Shown here piece after piece: positions 37,760-49,481 of a stretch of 64,000 nucleotides of DNA (the first letter of the stretch is position 1; every line of letters starts with the position of its first letter). Under the pieces are notes generated by a model. The model was not told where the DNA came from. It ran no database searches and saw nothing but the letters and a program-made list of their open reading frames with translations. The stretch is from positions 124,001-188,000 of the forward strand of contig NZ_QXNY01000003.1 of the NCBI RefSeq assembly GCF_003572205.1. Reading direction: 5' to 3'. The stretch is from Algihabitans albus. Lineage in GTDB: Bacteria > Pseudomonadota > Alphaproteobacteria > Kiloniellales > DSM-21159. The position numbers and the translations under genes are program-made.

Positions 37760-40700
37760 ATGAATCTCATCCGCCTCGCCATCGAACGCCCGACCGCCGT
37801 CATCGCGGCCGTCATTATGGTTGTGATGTTCGGCTGGGTGGCGCTGCAGGCGATTCCGATCCAGCTCGCCCCAGACGTGAACCGCCCCGTGATCACGGTG
37901 CAGACGGTCTGGCCAGGCGCCGCACCCGTCGAGGTCGAGCGCGAAATCGTCAATCGCCAAGAGGATGCTCTGAAGGGCCTGGAGGGTCTGGACACGATCA
38001 CCTCGCGGGCGGAAACCGGCCGGGCGCGAGTCAGCCTGGAGTTCGCGATCTCGACCAACATGGATCGGGCACTGCTGCTGGTGGCCAACCGGCTCGACCG
38101 CGTCTCCGACTATCCCGAGGAAGTCGACGAGCCGACGATCGATACCTCTGGCAGCGACGACAATCCGATCGCCTGGTTCAACATCGTTCGCCTGCCCGGC
38201 AACGAACAGCCGATCCATACCTACGGCGACTTTGTCGACGACGTTATCATCGACCGCCTTGAGCGAGTGTCCGGCGTCGCGAACATCAACGTCTTCGGCG
38301 GCAGCGAGCGGCAAATCGAGGTGATCGTCGAACCGGAGTTGCTGGCGCGCTATCAGCTGACGGTGACGGACGTGGTCGCCACATTGCGCGCCGCGAACGC
38401 CAGTGTATCGGCCGGCGACGTCGAAGAGGGAAAGCGCCGCTACGTGGTCCGCACGGAGGGCGAGCTCGATACCGTGCAGTCGGTGGGCGACGTGGTCTTG
38501 CGCTCCGAGGGCGACGGTCTGGCCGGGGTCGGACGCGTTACCGTGGCCGATATCGCCATCGTCCAGTTCGGCTATACCGAACCGACCGCCCGCATTCGCA
38601 TGAACGGCCAGGCCGCCCTGGCGATGAACGCGGTGCGCGAGACGGGCGCCAACGTGATCGAGACCATGGAGGGCATCCGGTTGGCGCTGGACGACTTGCG
38701 CGCCTTCCAGGTGCCGAACGCCGGCCTCGAACTCCGCCAAGTCTACGACGAAACGGTCTACATCAACTCCGCGATCGACCTGGTTAACCAGAACATCTAC
38801 ATCGGCGGCAGCTTGGCGGCGCTACTGCTTCTGATTTTTCTGAGGTCCGGCCGGGCGACGCTGATCATCTCGCTGGCCATTCCGGTTTCGGTCATCGGCG
38901 CCTTCGTCGCGATGGCGGCCTTGGGGCGCTCGATCAACGTCATTTCCCTGGCCGGACTGGCCTTCGCGATCGGCATGGTGGTCGATGCGGCCATCGTGGT
39001 GCTGGAGAACATCTACCGCTTGCGCGAGCGCGGTCTGCGCCCGGCCGAGGCCGCCTACAAGGGCGCTTCGCAGGTCTGGGGAGCCGTGTTGGTCTCCGCC
39101 TTGACCACGGTCATGGTCTTTATCCCCGTCCTGATCATGGATCTGGAGGTCGGCCAGCTCTTCCGCGACATCGCGGTCGCTATCTCGGTGTCCGTGCTGT
39201 TGTCTCTCGTCGTCTCCATCACCGTCATTCCAGCGCTCTCGAACTGGCTGTTCGGCTTCGGCGCCAAGCAGGGCGAACAGTCCTCCGTCACCCGGATGCG
39301 CCTGCCGGTGATCGACAGCTTCGCCGATGGCTTCGTTCGCGCCATCGTCGGGTTTCAGCGGCGCGTCGTCTCGAACCGCATGATGGCGATCTCCGTGGTC
39401 AGCGCCGTGACCCTGGTCGCCGGCGCAGCGGCCTGGCTGTTCCTCCCCAAGCTGGAGTACCTGCCGGAGGGCAACCGCAATCTCGTGCTGGGGATCATCA
39501 TCCCGCCGCCGGGCTACAATCTCGACACCACAACCGACATTGCCGAAGGCATCGAAGGATCGGTCCGTCACCTTTGGTCTTCGGAGACCGGCCCGGAACG
39601 CAACGAGGGGGGGCCGCCGAAGATGGAGCGGTTCTTCTTCGTCGCGACCCGCTCGACGACCTTCGTCGGCGCAATCTCCGAAGAAGCGCAGAAGGCCAGC
39701 GAGCTGGTCCCGGTGCTGCGTGGCCCGGTCTTCAGCGAACCCGGGACCTTCGGCTTCATCAACCAGCCATCGATCTTCGGCCGGGGCATCGGCTCGGGCC
39801 GAACCATCGAACTCGATATCTCCGGCGCCGAGCTCGAGACCATCGTACCGGTCGCTCAGGAGGCAGCCGGCCGCGTCACCCAGATCTTCCCCTTCAGCGA
39901 GGGCAACCAGCTTCGTCCCAATCCGGGGCTCGAGTTGGGCGCGCCGGAGGTCAGGGTGCTGCCCGACCGCATGGCCTTGGCCGACGCAGGCGTCAGTGCG
40001 CGCGAGCTGGCCGACACGCTCGATGCCTTCAACGACGGCCTGCGTGTCGCCGAGATCACGATCGGCACGGAACGCATGGATCTGATCCTGGAAGGCCCGA
40101 AACAACTGGAAGAGTCCACGCAAGGAATCGGCAATCTGCCGGTCGTCACCAGCAGCGGTCTGATTCTACCGGCCGAAGCCTTGGCGAACGTGATCCTGAC
40201 CGCGGGGCCCACGGAGATTCGACATCGCGAGCGGCTGCGCACCATCACGCTGGAGATCCGCCCCCGACCCGGACTGCCTTTGGAGGCGGCGGTGGAGCAG
40301 TTGGAACGCGAGGTTATTCAGCCAATGCGCGATGCCGGACTGCCACCGGACATCCGCATGTCCATCTCGGGAACGGCCGACAAGCTGAGCGAGACCTGGG
40401 ACGCGATGATCTGGGATCTGCTGCTGGCGGTGGTCATCGTCTACCTAGTGATGGCCGTGCTGTTCGAGAGCTTCGTCTACCCGCTCATCATGCTCCTGGC
40501 GGTTCCGCTGGCCGCGGCCGGCGGCATCGGCGGCCTCGCGCTGCTCAACCTCTTCACCTATCAGCCGCTCGACATGCTGACTCTGCTCGGCTTCGTCATT
40601 CTGATCGGTATCGTGGTGAACAACGCGATTCTGCTGGTTCACCAGACCTTGCAGCAGATTCGCGAAGAAGGCATGGCGCCGGAGGCCGCGATCCTGGACG

Positions 40701-40969
40701 CGACTCGCAACCGAATCCGGCCGATCTTCATGTCCACCCTGACCAGTGTCTTCGGCATGTTGCCGCTGGTGGTGTTCCCCGGCGCAGGCTCGGAACTCTA
40801 TCGCGGGCTGGGATCGGTGGTCGTCGGCGGGCTCTCCATGTCGGCGGTACTGACCCTACTGGTGGTGCCGCCGATGCTCAGCCTGCTCGTCGGCACCTTG
40901 GAGGGCGGCCGAACGGCCGCTCCCGCCGCCCGGCTGCCGGATCGTGCAGAACCTCAGCCCGGCGAGTAG
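37760..40969 (+). CDS. RND-family efflux pump, inner-membrane permease
   Basis: 1069 residues, AcrB/MexB superfamily: one N-terminal helix (MNLIRLAIERPTAVIAAVIM), a large periplasmic porter domain, six helices, a second porter domain and six more. TM4 reads GMVVDAAIVVLENIYRLRER, with one aspartate followed by Ala instead of the usual Asp-Asp pair, a pattern also seen in heavy-metal pumps of this superfamily. GGIGGLALLNLFTYQPLDML and GIVVNNAILLVHQTLQQIRE mark the C-terminal half. Substrate class is undetermined. No regulator is adjacent. Its stop is 4 bases from that of the convergent tusA. Confidence 0.94.
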   Translation: MNLIRLAIERPTAVIAAVIMVVMFGWVALQAIPIQLAPDVNRPVITVQTVWPGAAPVEVEREIVNRQEDALKGLEGLDTITSRAETGRARVSLEFAISTNMDRALLLVANRLDRVSDYPEEVDEPTIDTSGSDDNPIAWFNIVRLPGNEQPIHTYGDFVDDVIIDRLERVSGVANINVFGGSERQIEVIVEPELLARYQLTVTDVVATLRAANASVSAGDVEEGKRRYVVRTEGELDTVQSVGDVVLRSEGDGLAGVGRVTVADIAIVQFGYTEPTARIRMNGQAALAMNAVRETGANVIETMEGIRLALDDLRAFQVPNAGLELRQVYDETVYINSAIDLVNQNIYIGGSLAALLLLIFLRSGRATLIISLAIPVSVIGAFVAMAALGRSINVISLAGLAFAIGMVVDAAIVVLENIYRLRERGLRPAEAAYKGASQVWGAVLVSALTTVMVFIPVLIMDLEVGQLFRDIAVAISVSVLLSLVVSITVIPALSNWLFGFGAKQGEQSSVTRMRLPVIDSFADGFVRAIVGFQRRVVSNRMMAISVVSAVTLVAGAAAWLFLPKLEYLPEGNRNLVLGIIIPPPGYNLDTTTDIAEGIEGSVRHLWSSETGPERNEGGPPKMERFFFVATRSTTFVGAISEEAQKASELVPVLRGPVFSEPGTFGFINQPSIFGRGIGSGRTIELDISGAELETIVPVAQEAAGRVTQIFPFSEGNQLRPNPGLELGAPEVRVLPDRMALADAGVSARELADTLDAFNDGLRVAEITIGTERMDLILEGPKQLEESTQGIGNLPVVTSSGLILPAEALANVILTAGPTEIRHRERLRTITLEIRPRPGLPLEAAVEQLEREVIQPMRDAGLPPDIRMSISGTADKLSETWDAMIWDLLLAVVIVYLVMAVLFESFVYPLIMLLAVPLAAAGGIGGLALLNLFTYQPLDMLTLLGFVILIGIVVNNAILLVHQTLQQIREEGMAPEAAILDATRNRIRPIFMSTLTSVFGMLPLVVFPGAGSELYRGLGSVVVGGLSMSAVLTLLVVPPMLSLLVGTLEGGRTAAPAARLPDRAEPQPGE

Positions 40970-40973
40970 GCCG

Positions 40974-41219
40974 CTACCCCACCTTCCGGATACGCAGGAC
41001 GAAGTGATCGCCGTCCTGACGATTTTCGAGAAGTTCGTGACCCGTCGTCTCGCAGAAGCTGACGAAGTCCTGCGGCGCACTCGGGTCCGTAGCCAGCACT
41101 TCCAGCGTGCCGCCGGGCGGCACCTCCTTCATGGCCTTGCGCGCCCGCAAAACCGGTAGAGGGCACTTCATGCCCTTGGCATCGAGCGTCCGGTCGCTCT
41201 TCGGAGTCGCTTCGCTCAT
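40974..41219 (-). CDS. tusA: Sulfurtransferase TusA family protein
   Basis: 81 residues, SirA/TusA fold. The catalytic cysteine lies in the hallmark CPLPVLRARKAMKEVPPGGT, followed by LATDPSAPQDFVSFCETTGH. TusA-type proteins carry persulfide sulfur for tRNA thiolation and molybdenum cofactor or Fe-S work. Start at 41219 is chosen since it overlaps the stop of the DUF423 gene (ATGA). The gene family is certain; the exact sulfur pathway is not. Confidence 0.92.
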   Translation of the reverse strand: MSEATPKSDRTLDAKGMKCPLPVLRARKAMKEVPPGGTLEVLATDPSAPQDFVSFCETTGHELLENRQDGDHFVLRIRKVG

Positions 41220-41596
41220 ATCCCTCGATCCTGTCTTGTTAGCGCATAGCAGGCCAAGGCGGCCCAGCCGATCAGGAAGCTCACGCCCCCAATCGGCACG
41301 ATCATGCCGAGCCAACGCGTGCCAGTCAGAGCCATGACGTAGAGCAGGCCGCTGAAAACCACGGTTCCGGCCAGAAAGCCGCTGCCGGCGAGCGTCAGAC
41401 TTCGTGCCGGCGCCCGGGCCGCAAGAAGCGCGACAGTCAAGAGTCCGGCGACATGCAGCATCTGATAGCGCAGGCCGGTGGCCAGCCAGTCCAAGGCTTC
41501 CGGCGGCAGACGACCCTCCAGTCCATGGGCCGCGAAGGCGCCGATCGCCACGGAGAGGAAGCCGCTAACAGCGGCGGTCACAAGCCAAAAGGTCAT
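41216..41596 (-). CDS. DUF423 family membrane protein
   Basis: 126 residues, four hydrophobic segments, typical of DUF423/YgdD inner-membrane proteins of unknown function. Conserved parts are IGAFAAHGLEGRLPPEALDW near 17-36, FLAGTVVFSGLLYVMALTGT, and PIGGVSFLIGWAALACYAL at the end. The start at 41596 (MTFWLVTAAVSGFL) matches the family. Translationally coupled to tusA by a 4-base overlap; the GDPD gene lies just upstream. Confidence 0.9.
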   Translation of the reverse strand: MTFWLVTAAVSGFLSVAIGAFAAHGLEGRLPPEALDWLATGLRYQMLHVAGLLTVALLAARAPARSLTLAGSGFLAGTVVFSGLLYVMALTGTRWLGMIVPIGGVSFLIGWAALACYALTRQDRGI

Positions 41597-41606
41597 GATC
41601 CAGCAC

Positions 41607-42359
41607 TTACGACCAGACACCACGGCACTGCAAGACGTCGCGAAGCAAGCTCGGCCGGTCGGTCATAAGGCCGTCGACACCCAGGTCCAGCAGCCGTTCC
41701 ATCTCGGCACGCTCATCGACGGTCCAGACATGGACCTGGATATCCCGGGCATGGGCCGCCCGAATCAGATTGCGCGTAACGAGGGGGATACCGCGAAACT
41801 GCGTCGGCACCTGCAAGGCACCGCAATCCGGAACACCGAGCGGAAGGCCGTAACCGGTCGCCCAGACACGGAACACGCCGAAAGGACCCGGCGACCAACA
41901 GAGCGCTGGCCCCAGCAGCTCTCGCAGGCGACGCACACGCGCCTCCTGGAAGCATCCGACGCAAACCCGATCGAGAGCCCCCGCATTGCGGATCGCCTCG
42001 ACCATGGGGACGACGGCCGAATCGCTCTTCGGTTCCAGATTGATGCGCAGCTCGGGCCAAGCCGCCAACAGCTCGTCAAAGCGCGGGATCGGTTCGCCCG
42101 CCACCCGCAGATGGCGCAGTTCGGACCAGTCCAGTTCGCTCACGCTTTGCGGCCGGCCGGCGAGCCGAGCCAAGTCGTCGTCGTGAAAGACGACTGCAAC
42201 TCCGTCCCGCGTCGCTTGGATATCCGTCTCGATGTATCGATAACCAAGCCCCACGGCATGGGCGAAAGCCGCGAGTGTGTTTTCCGGAGCCTCAAGAGCG
42301 CCGCCCCGATGGGCGAAAGCGAGCGGACGGTTCGATTGGAGGAACGCATACGAGAGCAT
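41607..42359 (-). CDS. Glycerophosphodiester phosphodiesterase
   Basis: 250-residue GDPD-family TIM barrel. The catalytic residues are visible in FAHRGGALEAPENTLAAFAH at 15-34 (His-Arg and Glu) and YIETDIQATRDGVAVVFHDD near 46-65 (Glu, Asp and His). The C-terminal HVWTVDERAEMERLLDLGVD is also typical. It hydrolyses glycerophosphodiesters from phospholipid turnover to glycerol 3-phosphate; no signal peptide, so probably cytoplasmic. Only 10 bases separate it from the DUF423 gene downstream, so one operon GDPD-DUF423-tusA is likely. Confidence 0.93.
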   Translation of the reverse strand: MLSYAFLQSNRPLAFAHRGGALEAPENTLAAFAHAVGLGYRYIETDIQATRDGVAVVFHDDDLARLAGRPQSVSELDWSELRHLRVAGEPIPRFDELLAAWPELRINLEPKSDSAVVPMVEAIRNAGALDRVCVGCFQEARVRRLRELLGPALCWSPGPFGVFRVWATGYGLPLGVPDCGALQVPTQFRGIPLVTRNLIRAAHARDIQVHVWTVDERAEMERLLDLGVDGLMTDRPSLLRDVLQCRGVWS

Positions 42360-42439
42360 TGACCGCAGAACCTTGGCAGTTGTATCGACACGATGGAGGA
42401 TCTTGGGGGAGACCTCGGCGTCGAGAATGCGAATTATCT

Positions 42440-42454
42440 TTACGATTTTCGTAA
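42440..42454. promoter_or_regulatory. Palindrome upstream of the XRE regulator gene, possible operator
   Basis: TTACGA-TTT-TCGTAA is a perfect 6-3-6 palindrome. Twelve bases later TATAAT (42466-42471) looks like a -10 element for the regulator gene at 42560, so this palindrome sits about where a -35 would be. That suits autoregulation by the encoded helix-turn-helix protein. Confidence 0.5.
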
Positions 42455-42465
42455 GTTCGCGTATT

Positions 42466-42471
42466 TATAAT
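42466..42471 (+). promoter_or_regulatory. Putative -10 element (TATAAT) of the XRE gene
   Basis: A perfect TATAAT in a locally AT-rich stretch of an otherwise GC-rich genome, 89 bases before the ATG at 42560. No good -35 hexamer is seen; the palindrome at 42440-42454 overlaps that position. Confidence 0.45.
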
Positions 42472-42559
42472 TCAACCAATCGGCGCAGATATCCAATCGT
42501 CCTGGCTTCCCTTGCCGAGAATGCGCCACAAAACGCAACGGTGGGAAGGTTCTTGATTT

Positions 42560-42994
42560 ATGGCTGATACACGGGACTCCGCGGCCTGGGCACCGCACCC
42601 GGTTGACGCTTACGTCGGCCATCGGCTGCGGCAACGCAGGGTGGCTGTAGGTCTGACTCAGGATAAACTTGCCAAATCCGTCGGCATCACCTTCCAGCAG
42701 GTCCAGAAGTACGAGCGCGGCACCAATCGGATCGTCGCCAGCCGACTCTACGAATTGGCCCAAGTGCTGCGGGTTTCGGTCGACTACTTCTTCAAGGATT
42801 TCGAGATAGAGGCCGGCAGGCCGTCTGATGCGAGCGCCGCGGATCAGGGCGAGGCCGGCTTCTCGGACGTTATGGGGGAGCGTGAAACGCTGTCGTTGGT
42901 GCGCGCCTTCCACAGGATCGGAAACGGTATCGTGCGCCGCCGCCTGGCCGAGCTGATTCGCTCCCTTGGCGAGTCGAACAGAAACCTCTGCTGA
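42560..42994 (+). CDS. XRE-family helix-turn-helix regulator
   Basis: 144 residues with a Cro/CI-type helix-turn-helix at about 20-75: RLRQRRVAVGLTQDKLAKSV then GITFQQVQKYERGTNRIVAS. The C-terminal half is a variable linker with a conserved tail (ETLSLVRAFHRIGNGIVRRR). It resembles the short regulators widespread in alphaproteobacteria. Its targets are unknown; the palindrome at 42440-42454 is a candidate self-operator. ATG at 42560 follows GGAAGG at a rather long spacing. Confidence 0.9.
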   Translation: MADTRDSAAWAPHPVDAYVGHRLRQRRVAVGLTQDKLAKSVGITFQQVQKYERGTNRIVASRLYELAQVLRVSVDYFFKDFEIEAGRPSDASAADQGEAGFSDVMGERETLSLVRAFHRIGNGIVRRRLAELIRSLGESNRNLC

Positions 42995-43110
42995 AACCCC
43001 TTTGGTACCGCCGTGGACCGTTCGCGGCATGGCGGCAAAGAGTGCGGTCTGTCCTGCCGGGTCCCCACTCTCTGGGCGCCGCGCCGCTTTGATGCTACAT
43101 CCGCCGCGCC

Positions 43111-46399
<3,289 letters not shown>

Positions 46400-46808
46400 G
46401 TGTACGCCGCTGCAGGTCGTAGCAGATGAAAGTGTGGCGATAGGGCTGGGCCAAGGCACAGGGGGCGCCAAGGGTGTCACGTCCATAGTAGATCAGCCGC
46501 TGATAATCGCCGTTGCAGCTTCGCAGCGCCGAGTCGTAGAGCTCGGCCTCGTTGTTCAACGCCGGGCCGTAGCAGAGCGAGATGACGCCCGGGCGCACAA
46601 GGTCGGACTGCGGCCCTTCCTGCAATTTCTGAGCGAGGTAGAGCTCGTTGATCTCCTCGACCAGCGCCTTGGGCGACGCGATCGGATAGGGATATTCAGC
46701 GCAGCCGGCGAGAAGCAGGAGCGCGAAGAGGATCGGCAACCCGGCAAGGCGAGGCAAGAAGGTCATGCGGCGGACAATAGCGACTTCGCCGATGCCAGTA
46801 AAAGCGCT

Positions 46809-46837
46809 TTGACACGGCTGACATGGCCGTCAGCATG
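46809..46837 (+). promoter_or_regulatory. Promoter-like TTGACA with palindrome, upstream of SpmAB
   Basis: TTGACA at 46809-46814 is a perfect -35 hexamer; 17 bases later lies the weak -10 AGCATG. Between them, GCTGAC-ATGGCC-GTCAGC (46817-46834) is a perfect 6-6-6 palindrome, a usual place for a repressor operator. The SpmAB start is at 46899. Confidence 0.45.
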
Positions 46838-46898
46838 AAAACTCGCTGTCGTCCGAGTCGCCGCCGCAAGGACTGAGTGTTCGAGGCTTTTCTCCACC

Positions 46899-48227
46899 AT
46901 GAATCTCGTCTTTTTCGCCCTGGTCGCAATCGCCTTTGCCGTCGCGGCAGTGCGGCAGCTTCTCTGGAACGCCGGCGGGCTGGATGAAGTGGCGCCCATG
47001 GCGCTTCTCACCGACGAGATGATCGCCGCCGCCCGCGCCTCGGTCGAACTGGCGATCGGACTGGTCGGTGTCATGGCGCTGTTCCTCGGCCTGATGAAGG
47101 TGGCCGAGCAAGGCGGCCTGCTCGTGATCATCGCCAAGACCGTGCGGCCGCTGATGACTCGTCTGTTTCCCGATGTGCCGCCGAACCACCCGGCCATGGG
47201 CGCCATGATCCTCAACATCTCGGCCAATGTGCTGGGTCTGGGCAATGCGGCCACACCCTTCGGCATTCGCGCGATGCAGGAGCTGGACAAGCTCAACCCG
47301 CACAAGGGCACGGCGACCAACGCCATGGCGCTGTTTCTCGCGATCAATACCTCCTCGGTCACGCTGCTGCCGACCGGTGTGATCGCCCTGCGCGCTTCAC
47401 TGGGTTCGACCGAGCCAGCCGCCATCGTACCCACCACCCTGGTCGCCACCCTCTGCTCGACCATCGTTGCCATCGTTGTCGCCAAGTCTCTGCAGCGCTT
47501 CTTTGCAACACCGTCGCCGGACCCCGAGGTCGAAGCGGCCGAGCAGGCAAGCGGCGCGGCCGCCGCGGAGAGATCGGAAATCCCGGGCGATATACCCGAT
47601 GCGCCGGCAGGATCGGACGAAGCCTATCCGCTCCGGGTCTCTCTGCTGGTCCTGCTCGGCGTCGCCACGCTGGTGCCACTCACGGTTCTCTATGGCCGTG
47701 AGATCTCGCCCTGGATCGTGCCGGCGCTGATGGTCGGCCTACTCGGCTTCGGCATGGCCAAGGGGGTCCGGGTGTACGAGTGCTTCGTCGAGGGTGCCAA
47801 GGACGGTTTTCAGGTCGCGCTCAAGATCATTCCCTATCTGGTCGCGATTCTGGTGGCGGTCGCCATGTTCCGGGCAAGCGGTGCTCTGGAGGCACTGGTC
47901 GTCGCCATCGGGTCCGTGACCGACCCTCTTGGCCTGCCGGCCGAAGCGGTGCCCATGGCGCTCCTGCGTCCCCTGTCCGGCTCCGGCGCCTATGGGGTCA
48001 TGACGTCGATCATGCAGGACCCGGCGACGGGACCCGATACCTACGTCGGGTTCCTGGTCTCCACTCTGCAGGGCTCGACCGAGACGACTTTCTATGTGCT
48101 GGCCGTTTACTTTGGTGCGGTGCAGATCCGGCGCATCCGCCATGCCCTCGCCGCCGGCATCTCCGCCGACATCGCGGGCGTGATCGCCGCCGTCGCCATC
48201 GTCGGACTGCTGTTCGGCGCGTTGTGA
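46899..48227 (+). CDS. Fused spore maturation protein A/B-like membrane protein
   Basis: 442 residues, with two nucleoside-recognition (Gate) membrane domains. The first (about 30-200, AMGAMILNISANVLGLGNAA and ALFLAINTSSVTLLPTGVIA) corresponds to SpmA, the second (about 255-440, VALKIIPYLVAILVAVAMFR and LRPLSGSGAYGVMTSIMQDP) to SpmB. An acidic linker at about 205-245 joins them. In Bacillus the pair dehydrates the spore core; Gram-negative bacteria that do not sporulate carry it too, with unknown function. ATG at 46899 opens the first helix. DUF1491 follows after 28 bases. Confidence 0.92.
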   Translation: MNLVFFALVAIAFAVAAVRQLLWNAGGLDEVAPMALLTDEMIAAARASVELAIGLVGVMALFLGLMKVAEQGGLLVIIAKTVRPLMTRLFPDVPPNHPAMGAMILNISANVLGLGNAATPFGIRAMQELDKLNPHKGTATNAMALFLAINTSSVTLLPTGVIALRASLGSTEPAAIVPTTLVATLCSTIVAIVVAKSLQRFFATPSPDPEVEAAEQASGAAAAERSEIPGDIPDAPAGSDEAYPLRVSLLVLLGVATLVPLTVLYGREISPWIVPALMVGLLGFGMAKGVRVYECFVEGAKDGFQVALKIIPYLVAILVAVAMFRASGALEALVVAIGSVTDPLGLPAEAVPMALLRPLSGSGAYGVMTSIMQDPATGPDTYVGFLVSTLQGSTETTFYVLAVYFGAVQIRRIRHALAAGISADIAGVIAAVAIVGLLFGAL

Positions 48228-48255
48228 TCAGGGCGCAGTGATCGGGGAGAGTGCG

Positions 48256-48603
48256 ATGCAGCAGGAGGACGACACGCGGATCCCGACCCATCTCTGGGTC
48301 ATGGCCCAGGTGCGCCGCTGCAACGACGGTGGCCAGCCTGCCTATGTGCTCCGCAAGGGCGAACGCATGAGCGGCCTGGTACTGGTGAAGCTCGCCTTGC
48401 TCGACGGCACCGCCAAGGTCCTTGTCCAACAGCGCGATCTCGACGGCCGGCTCGGCTGGATGCTCGCCAAGGGCGACGGCCCGATCGCGGAGCCAGAAGC
48501 CGATGCCTATATCGCCCGTACCATCGACCGGGACCCCGACCTCTGGGTTGTCGAGGTCGAGGCGCGCGACGGCTTGAACCCCTTCGAGGGGACAGCGATT
48601 TGA
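48256..48603 (+). CDS. DUF1491 family protein
   Basis: 115 residues. RIPTHLWVMAQVRRCNDGGQ at the N terminus, VLVQQRDLDGRLGWMLAKGD, and the end PDLWVVEVEARDGLNPFEG match DUF1491, a family almost confined to alphaproteobacteria and of unknown function. The ATG at 48256 is preferred over a GTG six codons upstream because GGGGAGAG precedes it. Probably cotranscribed with the SpmAB gene. Confidence 0.9.
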   Translation: MQQEDDTRIPTHLWVMAQVRRCNDGGQPAYVLRKGERMSGLVLVKLALLDGTAKVLVQQRDLDGRLGWMLAKGDGPIAEPEADAYIARTIDRDPDLWVVEVEARDGLNPFEGTAI

Positions 48604-48668
48604 GGGGTCCGACAGGGCTTCACCGCCAGCCTTTGACCTGCGGCACGGCTTCGGCTTGACTGCCGCAC

Positions 48669-49481
48669 ATGCTCCCTCGCCCCCAGACAAAGGCGAAGAC
48701 CGCCCTCGCCCGTGCCCAGATGGCTTTAGCCGCCGGCGACCTACCGGGCGCAGAGGCGATCTTGAGCCGGCATCTGCAGCGCAAGCCGAAAGACGCCGAA
48801 GCGTTAGCCCTGGCCGGCGTGATAGCGCTCCAGCGCGGTGCGACCGGGGAAGCGCAGCGCCGCCTGCGCCGGGCAGCCAAATTGCGACCCGACGATGCCG
48901 CATTGCTCACCAACCTGGGTATCGCCGAAGAGGCGGCCGGGGAGCCCGACGCAGCCGTCGCGAGTTTGACCCGAGCTTGCGCTCTGCGCCCCGACTTCGC
49001 ACAGGCGCTCTATAACCTCGGCATCCTCTTGCGCCGGTTGGAGCGGCCCACTGAGGCGGCTGAGGCCCTGGCGCGAGCCAGCAACCTGGAGCCCGGTCAC
49101 GGTAAAGCCAAGTCGGCCCTGGCCGGTGCCTTGCTCGATGCCGGCCGGTCCGATGAGGCGCTGACCGCAGCCGAACATGCCTTGGAGACGAGCGACGGCG
49201 AAGATATCCGCCTGACCGCAGGACTCGCCGCCAAGACGCTGGGGCGGTGGAAACAGGCTGCGCTGCATCTCGAGCAAGCCGGACAGCGGCCCGAGGCGCT
49301 GTTGGAGCTGGCCCACTGCCGGCAGGAAGCCGGCGAATCGACGGCGGCTCAAACCGCCTATCGCGCCGCCCTCGCTCTCGATCCGAGCCTCTATGCCGCA
49401 GCGGTCAAACGGCTGGTCTCCGCCGCCAAGGGAGAGCTGCCGCTGCGTCCCGCCGCGCTACGCGCCTGGCTCCTCGGCTAG
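48669..49481 (+). CDS. Tetratricopeptide repeat protein
   Basis: 270 residues, almost entirely TPR-like helix pairs of 34 residues starting about residue 12 (ALARAQMALAAGDLPGAEAI, DAEALALAGVIALQRGATGE, AALLTNLGIAEEAAGEPDAA, AQALYNLGILLRRLERPTEA and later repeats). No signal peptide or catalytic domain, so a cytoplasmic scaffold for protein contacts. Partner unknown. Its 3' end overlaps the convergent downstream gene by 24 bases. Confidence 0.88.
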   Translation: MLPRPQTKAKTALARAQMALAAGDLPGAEAILSRHLQRKPKDAEALALAGVIALQRGATGEAQRRLRRAAKLRPDDAALLTNLGIAEEAAGEPDAAVASLTRACALRPDFAQALYNLGILLRRLERPTEAAEALARASNLEPGHGKAKSALAGALLDAGRSDEALTAAEHALETSDGEDIRLTAGLAAKTLGRWKQAALHLEQAGQRPEALLELAHCRQEAGESTAAQTAYRAALALDPSLYAAAVKRLVSAAKGELPLRPAALRAWLLG

